Source of the DNA: Vitreoscilla sp.
GTDB lineage: Bacteria; Pseudomonadota; Gammaproteobacteria; Burkholderiales; Burkholderiaceae_C
DNA: 56,366 nt
Direction of reading: 5' to 3'
Assembly (NCBI GenBank): GCA_018780145.1
Contig: JADMKA010000028.1
Coordinates: 1 to 56,366 of the forward strand
Shown piece after piece: positions 24,676-35,300 of this stretch. Position 1 is the stretch's first letter; every line of letters begins with the position of its first letter. The translations under genes and the position numbers were made by a program. A model generated the notes under the pieces. It saw only the letters and a list, made by a program, of their open reading frames with translations, was not told the DNA's origin and ran no database searches.

Positions 24676-26354
24676 GCCGTTCGGCCCATGCGTTGCCGGG
24701 GCCGGCGTCACCCCGGCTGGCGAACATCGTCGCCGTGAGATCTGCTTTCGTCACCGCCGTGTTGATGCTGCTGCTGGCCGTCGCCGCTCCGTGCCGCGCG
24801 CAGGCCGAGGCCGCGCCTTTCGACCTGCTGGAGATCGAGGTCGAAGGCAACAGCGTGCTCGGGGCGCCGGCCATCGAGGCCGCGATCGAGCCCCATCTGG
24901 GCCCGGGCAAGGGCATGGCCGGCGTCGAGGCGGCGCGTTCGTCACTCGAGGCGGCCTACCAGAAGGCCGGCTACCTGACGGTGCTGGTGGATGTGCCCGA
25001 GCAGCGCATCGCGGCCGGCGTGGTGCGCCTGGTCGTCATCGAGGGCCGGGTGGGCGGGCTGTACGTGACCGGTTCGCGCTACCACGACCAGGGTTTCATC
25101 CGCGGCCGCGTGAGCGAGCTGGCCGCGGGCTCGGTGCCGGATTTCAACCGGGTTCAGGCCCAGCTCGCCAGCGTCAACCGCACGGAGGACCGCCGCGTGC
25201 AGCCGGTGCTCAAGCCCGGCCGCCTGCCTGGAACGGTGGATGTGGACCTGCAGGTGGCCGACAGCCTGCCGCTGTCGGGCACGCTGGAGATGAACAACCA
25301 GCACGCCTTCGGCACCGACGCGCTGCGCGCCTCCGCCTCGTTGCGCTACGACAACCTGTTCCAGCTCGACCACACGCTGTCGCTGACCCTGCTGACCGCG
25401 CCGATGCAGCCCGAGCAGTCGCGCGTGCTGGTGGCCAACTACAGCATCCCCGAAGGCGAGGCCGACAACTGGACGCTGTCGCTGACCTACTCCGACAGCG
25501 ACGTCGAGACCCTGGGCGGCACCCAGGTGCTGGGCAACGGCACCACGCTGGGACTGCGGCGGGCCATCGCCATCGGCCGGCGCGGCGTGACCAGCGGTGC
25601 CCTGACGGTGGGCGCCGACCTGAAGCTGCTGAAGGAGCGCACGGTCTTTGGTGCCGGCGAGATCTCGACGCCGTTGCGCTACCTGCCGTTCCAGCTGGGC
25701 TACAACGACCAGTGGAGCGAAGGGGCCTTGCGCCTGCAGTGGAACGGCTCGCTCACCGCCGCGATGAAGGCGCTGCTCCAGCGCGACGTGGCGTGCCCGC
25801 TGGCCAATGGCGACAGCGCGCCGCAGGATCAGTTCAGCTGCAAGCGCCAGGGAGGCGACGGCAGTTTCCTGGTCGGCCGGTTCGACCTGCGTGCCAGCCA
25901 CGGCCTGGACCTCGGTGCCGGTCCCGGCAGTGTGTCGGCTCGCCTGGGTGGCCAGGTGGCGGCCAGGCCCCTGGTCAGCCCTGAGCAGTATTCGATCGGC
26001 GGCGCCGAGACGGTGCGCGGCTACTTCGAGAGCGCCGCCAGCGGCGACCATGCGCTGCTGGGCTCGCTGGAGTGGCGAACGTTCAACCTCGCGTCGGCCC
26101 TCGGCCCGGCCTGGCGTGACGCCACCCCGCTGCTGTTCGTCGACGCCGGCCGCGTCTGGACGCTGGAGCCGGCTGCCGGGCAGAGCCCGCGGCTGTCGCT
26201 GGCCGGCGCGGGCGTCGGCCTGCGGGTGGCCGGCGGCGAGGCCGGTGCCGGCAGCGCGGAAGCTGCCATCGACTTTGCGTGGCCTCTGCGTGCCACCGCC
26301 AACACCGCCTTGGGCGACGTGCGTGTGCACGCCCGCCTGTCCGCCCGCTTCTGA
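24672..26354 (+). CDS. TpsB/ShlB-family two-partner secretion transporter
   Basis: Outer-membrane transporter of 560 residues for the TpsA exoprotein. The start overlaps glf as ATGA. An N-terminal signal region (about residues 20-45, ending PCRAQA) is followed by two POTRA domains: about 50-125 (DLLEIEVEGNSVLG through VVIEG) and about 126-205 (VGGLYVTGSRYHDQ through LQVAD). A 16-stranded beta barrel follows. The barrel-lid loop L6 motif VRGY is at about residues 448-451 in GGAETVRGYFES, and the chain ends in phenylalanine (LSARF), as outer-membrane barrels do. tpsA starts 14 bp downstream. Confidence 0.95.
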   Translation: MSRSAHALPGPASPRLANIVAVRSAFVTAVLMLLLAVAAPCRAQAEAAPFDLLEIEVEGNSVLGAPAIEAAIEPHLGPGKGMAGVEAARSSLEAAYQKAGYLTVLVDVPEQRIAAGVVRLVVIEGRVGGLYVTGSRYHDQGFIRGRVSELAAGSVPDFNRVQAQLASVNRTEDRRVQPVLKPGRLPGTVDVDLQVADSLPLSGTLEMNNQHAFGTDALRASASLRYDNLFQLDHTLSLTLLTAPMQPEQSRVLVANYSIPEGEADNWTLSLTYSDSDVETLGGTQVLGNGTTLGLRRAIAIGRRGVTSGALTVGADLKLLKERTVFGAGEISTPLRYLPFQLGYNDQWSEGALRLQWNGSLTAAMKALLQRDVACPLANGDSAPQDQFSCKRQGGDGSFLVGRFDLRASHGLDLGAGPGSVSARLGGQVAARPLVSPEQYSIGGAETVRGYFESAASGDHALLGSLEWRTFNLASALGPAWRDATPLLFVDAGRVWTLEPAAGQSPRLSLAGAGVGLRVAGGEAGAGSAEAAIDFAWPLRATANTALGDVRVHARLSARF

Positions 26355-26368
26355 ACCGAGCACCTGCC

Positions 26369-29300
26369 ATGCGCCCCGCCTCCGCCCGCCCCGCCCGCAG
26401 CCTCGCCACTCGCCTGACGCCGTTGATGGCCGCCCTGGCGGCCGCCTGGCCGCTGCTCGTCGCCGCGCAGCAGCGGCCTGCGGCAAACACCGTGCCGGTG
26501 CCGAGCGCCAGCTGGCGCGTGCAAGGCAGCGGCGCCGCCGCGCCGGTGAACCGGGCCAACTCCCACGGCGGTGTCGACCAGACCATCACGCAGGACAGCC
26601 AGAAAGCCATCTACCAGTGGCAGCGCTTCGACATCGGCGCCAACAGCAGCGTCAACTTCGACATGAAGCTGGCCAACGCCAGCGCGCTGAACCGCGTGCT
26701 GGGCTCGACGGCACCCTCGCAGATCTTCGGCAAGCTGAGCGCCACCAATGGTGGTGAGATCTACCTGATCAACGCCAACGGCATCCTGTTCGGCCGCGGT
26801 GCGCAGGTGAACACCGGTTCGTTGATCGCCTCGGCGCTGAACATCAGCGATGCCGAGTTCAACTCCGGCCTCACCAACAACCTGCTGTTCGACAAGACCA
26901 CGCCGGCCTTCCGCTACGACGGCACGCCAGAGAACTTCATCGACGCGAAGAACTTCGTCCGCGTCGAGGACGGTGCGCAGATCACCACCGCGAACGGCGG
27001 CCGGGTCTTCCTGTTCGCCAAGCGGGTGGAGAACGGCGGCCAGATCAGCACGCCGGGCGGGCAGACGATGCTGGCCGGTGGCGGTGCGATCTACCTGCAG
27101 TCGCCCGACGACCAGATCGCCCTGTACGCCTCGGAGTCCAACCCGTCCGTGCCCACGCTGCGTGGCCTGCTGGTCGAGGTGGGTGGCGGGCCGGGCCTGG
27201 CGCCCGAGGGGGCGCATGGCAGTGCCGCCAACCTGGCCACCGGCGTCATCAGCACGCCGCGCGGCAATGCCACGCTGGTGGGCATGGCCGTGAACCAGAT
27301 GGGGCGCGTCAGCGCCACCACCTCGGTCACCGAGAACGGCTCGATCATCCTGCGCGCGCAGGGCGCGGCACAGTCGTCGAACGAGGGCGTGCGAGCCACC
27401 CGGGCCGGCGCGCTGGTGCTCGGCGCCGGTAGCCAGACCACCATCGCGGCGGACGATGGCCGCAGCCAGAACGACGGCCAACCGCTGACCAGCGACGGCA
27501 ACGCCACCTTCGTCAACCCGCGCATCGATCTGGCGGGGCAGAGCGTGTTGCTGGACCGTGGTGCACAGGTCGTGGCCCCGGGCGCGACTGTCGACGTGCG
27601 GGCCGAGCGCACGCCCAGCTACGCCGCCTACGACCAGCGGGCCTTCACCGCCGATGGCGCCGGCGACGCACGCATCGTGCTGGCCGACGGGGCGCTGATC
27701 GACGTCTCCGGCCTCACCACGGCTACCGACAGCGTGTCGCGTTATTTCGTCACCACCGAACTGCTGGGCAGCAACGACCTGAAGGACGCACCGCTGCAGA
27801 AGGACGGGCTGCTCTTCCGCAGCAAGGCGACGATCGACGTGCGCGAGGACTCGGCGATCCTCGGCAGCCTGGAGAGCTACCGCGAGGGCATCCAGCAATC
27901 GATCGAGGAGCGGCTGTCGGCCGGCGGCGAGGTCCGGCTGACGGCCGGGCGCGGTGTGCTGACCCACGCGAACTCGCGCATCGACGTCTCCGGCGGGCAG
28001 GTGAACCTGACGGCGGCCGATGTGCGCGAGACCCAACTGATCGGCGCCAACGGCCAGGTCGTCGACCTGAACGACGCACCGGCCGACCAGGTCTACAGCA
28101 GCGCCCTGAACCTGCAGCGTGGCAGCGCGGCAGGCTACGACCGCTGGGGCGTGAAGGTCAACTTCGGCGCCCTGACACCCACCCACCATGAAGAGGGTTA
28201 TGTCGAGGGCCGCGCGGCCGGCTCGGTGCGCATCGTCGCGCCCCGGGTGGTACTCGAAGGTGTGCTCGACGCCCAGGTGGTGAACGGCACGCGGCAGCAG
28301 CAGGGGCAGGACACGCTGGCCCCGCGCGGCAGCTTCAGCGTGGGTGCGGTCAGCCAGAACGGGCAGGACTTCAACAGCGCGACCTACGGTGCGAACGCGG
28401 TGCTGGATTCGTTCAACCTCAGCACCCTCGGCCCGCAAGATACCGAAGCCGTCTGGGACGATCCGCTGACCTCGGTCCTGCCGGCGGTGTCGGGCATGAA
28501 GCGCGACCTGCTGCTTCGGTCCGGCTTCGGCCAAGTGGCGGTCGTCGCAGACGGCAACGTGTCGGTGCTGGGTCAATCGGCCTCGGCCACCCTCGATCTC
28601 GGCGACCAGGCCACGCTGCGCCTGCTGTCGCTCAACGGCGATGTCACGCTGGGCGGGGCCACCACCAGCGCGGCGGGCCGGGTCGAGCTCATCAGCAAGG
28701 CAGGCGACGTGTCGCTCGCCGCCGGTTCCAGCGTGGACCTGGCGGGCCGGTTCATCAATGCCTTCCAGGACGGCCCCTCGGCCGCCAACGCCATCACCGG
28801 TGGCAGCTTCTCCGCCAGCGGCAACACGGGTGTGAACCTGTCTGCCGGTACGCGGGTGGATGTCTCGGGCGGTGCGCTGGTCGACGCCACGGGCAAGACC
28901 ACGGGCGGCAACGCCGGGGCCATCAGCCTGGCCCATACGGCCTTGTTGCCGGGCGACGCACCGGGCCTCACGATGGACGGGCAACTGCGCGGCGCCTCGC
29001 TGGCCACCGGCGGCAGCCTGACCCTCACCGCCCCGGTGGTGCAGATTGGCGGCAGCGCGGTCGAAGCCGGCGTGCTGACCCTCGACCCCACTCAGTTCAC
29101 GGCAGGGGGCTTCTCGTCCTACAGCGTGGACGGCCGGCGCGAATTGAGCGTGGCCGCCGACACGGCGCTGACACTGCGTCGCGACGAATTCCAGATCGAT
29201 CCGCGTGCGGCCGTGCTGGCCCCCAGCGGCACGCCGCTCGCCGGTCTGCTGAGCGCCGGCCCGGCGCCCGGCGTGGCCCCGGCGCCGATGCAACTCAGCC

Positions 29301-32300
29301 TGCGTTCGTCGGGCACCGACGCCGAAACCGGCTCGCTGACGGTGGGCACCGGTGCCCGCATCGAGACCCCGGCGTTGTCCAGCGTCACCCTGTCGGCCGC
29401 CAACCGCCTGCTGGTGGACGGTGAGGTTCACGCGGCCGGCGGCAACATCGCGCTGGCCATCGACGCCCGCCAACAGGCCGTGCCGGGCGTTGCCACCGGG
29501 ACCACGCTCTGGGTGGGCGAGCATGCGCGGCTCGATGTCTCGGGACAGGTGATCCTGGCGCCGGCCACCAACGGCTTGCGCCAGGGCAGCGTGCTGGCCG
29601 GCGGCCGCATCACGCTGGCCGCCAAGGGCGGCAGCGGCACCGAGCCGGTGCTGGTCCTCCAGCAAGGCGCGCAGCTCGACGCGGCCGGCGCCAGCGCCGT
29701 GCTCGACCGCGCCGTGCTGACCGATGGCGGCATCCGCTGGCAGCGCGGCGAGGTGGCCAGCAACGGCGGCAGCGTGGCCATCGAGGCCAACCGCGCGCTG
29801 GTGACCGAGGGCCGCATCGACCTGCACGCCGGCGGCGCAGGGGCCAGCGGCGGCAGCCTGGCCGTCACGCTGACGGCCAGCGGCACCGCCCTGGGCCCCG
29901 ACGCGCCTGAAAACCAGCTGCGCGAGCTGCGTGTGGCCGCCGGCCCCACCACCCGGACCGCCGGCATCGCGCTGGGGGACACCGCAGCCATCGACGGCCT
30001 CACCGCCATCGCCTCGGTCTCCACCGCGTTGGTGAAGGACTCCGGCGCCGCGAACCTGACGCTGGAGGCGCGCGACGCGGTGCGTTTCCTCGAGGGCGCG
30101 GATCTGGCACTGGACGGCACCCTCACCCTGGCCTCGCGTTCGCTGGCGGTGCAGCCCGATCAGGCCGTGCAGGTCGCGGCGGGCCAGGTGGTGCTGCGCG
30201 GTGTGCGGGTCGACAGCGGCACCCAGGTGCCGGTGCCGGTGGCCCGCGAAGGCAGCGCGACGCTCGAACTGCAGTCGCGCGGTGGCATGCTAGTGACAGG
30301 TGACTGGGTGACCACCGGCATCGACCAGCTGACCCTGAAGGCCCGGGGCGACCTGATGCTGCAGGGCGCCAGCAGCACGGTCTTCAGCGGCAGCCTGGCC
30401 ACCGCGGGCGACCTGGCGATCGAGGCCCGCCAGGTCTACCCCGGCACCCAGACGCATTTCGAGATCGACGCCACCGGGCGGGACGTGAGCATCTCGCGCC
30501 CCGACGGCATCGGCACCGCCGAATCGCCGCTCAGCGCGGGCGGCCAGCTGGTGGTCGACGCGGCCACCATCACCCAGGGCGGCACGGTGCGGGCGCCGCA
30601 GGGCCGCATCGAACTGCGCGGCAACGAGTCGGTGACGCTCGGCGCCGGCAGCCAGACCTCGGTCTCCGCCGCCGGGCTGGTGCTGCCCTATGGCAGCAGT
30701 GCCGGCGGCCGTTGGCTCGCCCCCGATCGCAGCGTGATCACCGCCACGCCGGGCAAGCGGGTGGATCTGCTGGCCCCCGAAGTGGCCGTGAGCGCGGGTG
30801 CCAGCGTCGACCTGGGTGGCGGTGGCGATCTGGTCGCCTACGAGTTCGTGCCGGGCCGAGGCGGCAGCACCGACGTGTTCGCCGGCGGCAACGGCGCCTA
30901 TGCGCTGGTGCCCGGCGTGCACACCGCCGCCAGCTACGACCCCACGCTGGCCGGCGCCGCCGCGCTGGGCCGGCAGATCGAGATCGGCGCCGGCGCGCCG
31001 CTGCCGGCCGGCACCTACACCCTGCTGCCGGCACGTTATGCCCTGCAGCCCGGTGCCTACCTGGTCGAGCCGGTCAAGGCGAGCACCCCGTTGGCAATCG
31101 GCACCGTGGTCGCCCAGGCCGATGGCTCGGCCTGGATCGGGGCGCGCCTGCGCACCGAAGGCACGGGCGCGGTCGACGCCTTCCCGAGTACCTGGCGCCT
31201 CAGCAGCGCCGAGGTGGCGCGCCAGCGCACCGAGATCCGTGCCACGTCCGCCAACGCCGAGTTCGCCGCCCGCGCGGCGGCGCAGGGCGTGGTGGCCCCC
31301 GAGCGGCCCGCCGATGCAGGCACCTTCAGCCTGGACACCGTCAACGCCCGCTTGGAGGGCCAGATCACCCTGGCTGGCGCCACCGGCCAAGTGGCTGGCC
31401 GCGGCGGGCGTGCCGAGTTCGTGGCGGGGCAGATCGTGGTCGGCGACGCTGCGGCCGACGGCGCGCTGCGCATCGGCGTGGCCACCCTGAACGGCCTCGG
31501 CGCCCAGACGGTGGTGCTGGGCGCACGCAGCGGCGTCGACGGCGGCACCGAGCTCGACGTCGGCGCACGGACGGTGACCCTGGCCGGGGGCGAGCAGGCG
31601 CTGTCGGTGCCGGACCTGGTGGTGGCGGCGACCGAGGAGATCCGCGTCGAGGCGAGCAGCACCGTCGTGGCCGCGCCGGTATCCGGCACCGCCCCGGCGC
31701 CCATCGCCTATGCCCTCGCCGGCGACGGCGCTGCCCTGCGCGTGTCGAACCAGGGCGGTGCCACGCTGTCTCGCAGCCAGGCCGACGGCGCGGCCGGCGT
31801 GCTGCAGGTGGGCGAGGGCAGCCGCCTGGACGCCGGTGCCGGCAGCCTGTTGCTCGATGCCACGCGGGACACGCGGATCGCCGCGTCGGCCACGCTGCAC
31901 GCAGACGAGCTGACCCTCGGCGCGCGGGCCATCACCATCGGCGGGCCGTTGGCCGGCCCCGGTGTGCTGGCCCTCACGCCGCGCCTGCTCGATCAAGTCA
32001 GCCAGGCCGGGCAGCTGACCCTGCACGCTTACCAGCAGATCAACCTGAAGGACGGCGCGGTGCTGGGCGAGGACGAGCGCGGCACGCCGACTCTCGATCG
32101 GCTCGTGCTCGACACGCCCAACCTGCGCGTGGCCGAAGCCGCCCAGGCGGGCGCCCGCATCACCGCCGGCGAGATCACCTTGACGGACAGCGGCGACACG
32201 GCCTCCGCCGTGGCCACGGCGGGTGCCGGGCACCTGACGCTGAGCGCCAGCACCGCCGCCGGCGGCAGCGGCGACATCCGCCTGGCCGACGGCAGCCTGG

Positions 32301-35300
32301 CCGTCAACGGTGCCGCCAGCCTGGTGCTGAACGCCGACCACGCGCTCGCGCTGGCCGGCCGCGACGGCCGCCTGGTGACCGCCGGCGATCTGCACGTCAG
32401 TGCGCGCGGCATCGTCGCCGAGGCGACAGCGGCAGGCCAGGTGATCCAGGCCGATGGCAAGTTGACCACCACGTCACCGGCGGGCTCGGTCGCGCCCGCT
32501 TCGGCCTTGGGCGGCTCGCTGACCTTGCAGGCCGCGAGCCTGGAGCACGGCGGTCGCGTCGTGCTGCCGTCCGGCGAGATGTTGGTCGACACCGTCGGCG
32601 CGCTGACCCTGCGCGAGGGCAGCCGCATCGATGTGGCCGGCAGCGAGGCCACCATCGGCGACGCGGTCGTCGCGCTGCCCGGCGGGCGGGTTTCGTTGGG
32701 TACCGCCGAGGGCGACCTGGCCATGCACGGCGGCGTGATCAATGTCTCTGGCGCCGGCACGGCCGCGGGCGGGCGCCTGCTGCTGGCCGCTCCGCAAGGG
32801 CTGGTGGAGGTGCGCGGCCAGTTGCGCGGCACCAGCGGCGGGGCGGATGGCGCCGAGCTGACGATCGACAGCGGCGAGCGCATCGACGTCGCGGCCCTGG
32901 CCCGCCGCATGGGCGAGGCCGACCCGGCCAGCTTTGCCGGTGCCATCTCGCTGCGCCAGCGCAGCGGCGATCTCGAGCTGGGCGCGCTGACCACGCTGAG
33001 CGCGCACGACATCGCGCTGAGCGCCGATGCCGGCGCGGTGACCGTGCGCGGCACGCTGGATGCGCGAGGCGCCGATGGCGGCCGCATCGAGCTGAGCGCG
33101 CACGACGGGTTGACGCTGGCCCCGGGCAGCGTGCTGAATGCCAGCGCCACGGCCGATGACGGCGAGGGCGGCCGGATCGCGTTGGCCTCCGCTGCGGGCA
33201 CGCTGCGCCTGCAGGACGGTGCTCGCATTGAGCTGGCGGGGGGCGCCCTGGGCGAGTCGGGCCGCCTGCTGCTGCAGGCTAGGCGCCTGGGTGTGAGCGA
33301 TGCCGTGCCCTCGGGCACCGGCGTCGACATCGCCCCGCTGCAGGCCGAGATCAACGGCGCCGGCCGCATCGACGTGGAGGCGGTGAAGGTCTACGAGGGT
33401 GTCTCCCGCGTGACCGACTTCGCCTTCCCGGTGCAGGACGGCACGCTGCTGGCCAGCACGCTGGCAGCCGATGGCCGGGCCTTTGCCGGCACGCTGGGTG
33501 GCAAGGCCGACCTGATCGCGGCACGCCTGGCCGATGGCGACAGCGCGCTCGAAAGCCTGCTCAGGATCCACGCCGGCGCCGAGATCCGCAGCGACGGCGA
33601 CCTGTCCGTCGAGCTCCTCGGCGGGGCCTGGAGCCTGGCCTCCGAGAGCACCGAGATCACGCAGCGTGGCGGCAACGCCAGCCACGTGGGCGACAGCACG
33701 GTGACGCTGCGTGCCGCCGGCGATCTGGCGGTGCGCTCGTCGATCGACGCCGGGTCTCACTTCGGTGTCGACAGCGCGGCGGGTGGCTCGCTGCGCTTCG
33801 TGGCGGGCGGGGATCTGCGCATCGGCAAGGAGAACGCCGGGCGCCCGGCGGACCTGAAGATCGTCACCAGCACCGGCGACATCGTGATGCAGGCCGGTGG
33901 CGACGTGAACCTGGTAACCGGGCGTGCGCGGGCCTACTCCACGGGCCGGCTCAGCGACGACCCGGCGGCCATCGCCGCACGCCAGACCCTGCTGCGGGCC
34001 GACGTGTTCCGCGTCGGCGCGGGCGACATCCGGGTCGAGGCCGGCGAGTCGGTGCGCTCGCGTGCCGTCACGCTCAGCGACAACAGCCACTACGCCGACG
34101 CGGGCCTGCTGGCCGCCCACCCGAGCGCCTGGGCGCGCAGCGGATCGTTCGCCGGCCTGGCCTACTGGACCTCGCAGCCCGATGCCTCGGGCGCCGGCCT
34201 GCAACATGGCGTGGCCTCGTTCGGTGGTGGCCGTGTCGAGGTGACGGCCGGCATCGACATCGACCAGATGGTCGCGGCGAGCCCGAGCAGCGGCTTCATC
34301 GACGGCGACGGCGCCCACCGCTACGGCGGCGGCAGCGTGCGCTTCGACGCCGGCCGCGACGTGGTCGGCGGGCTGGCCCAGGCCGGCGGCCGCGACCTGC
34401 AGGTGCAGGCCGGGCGCGACATCGCGCTGCCCGCCGATCCGGACGCCGACGGTTCGCCCAGCGCGCTGATCCTGGCGAACGAGAACACGGCCGTGCGCGT
34501 CGGTTCCCGGCGCGACCTTCAACTTGGGGCACTGCAGAGCAGCCACGCGCTGAACGGCAGCTGGATCAGCGGCCTGGAGGCGGACGCCTCGGCGCGTGTC
34601 GTTGCCAGCGCCGGCGACCTGGGCTACCAGTCGGTCGCCGAACCGCTGGCGTCGGACAACGCCAGCAACGCGGTGCTGGGCGTGCTGCCCACGCAGGTCA
34701 CGCTGGCCGCGCCGCAGGGCTCGATCGCCATCGGCCGGGCGCCTGGCGGCCCGATGCCGATGATCCAGCAGGCCCAGGGCGCCGAGACCGGGCTGGATCT
34801 GCTGGCCCAGAATCACGTCGAGGTGGCCGCCAGCCTGCAGGTCAACGCCAGCTGGACCCAGGGCGTGGCCTACCACGACGCCAGCGGCCAGGACACCGAC
34901 AGCCTCACCGGTGAAGGCCTGCCCGGCAGCGCCTGGCTGGCGCTGGCCTACAACGACCTGTCGCGCGGTGACGGTGCCGGCCTGGATCGCAGCGACCGCC
35001 ACACCGTGCGCGTGGTGGCCGCCGAAGGCGACCTGACGGTGAGCGGCGCAATCCGCTCGGCGCGGCCCGTGGCGCTCACCGCTGGGCGCGACATCGCCTT
35101 CACCGGCAACAATGTCAACTCCGGGCTGGAGATCCAGCACCAGGCCGTGCGGCTGGATGCCGGCGCTCCGGCGGCCGTGCCCAGCGAACTGAGTGTGCTG
35201 CAGGCCGGGCGCGACATCGTGCTCGGCAACGCCCGCATCCGGCAGGCCGGCCCGGGTGACCTGCTGCTGCTGGCCGGTCGCGACATCGACCTCGGCCGGG

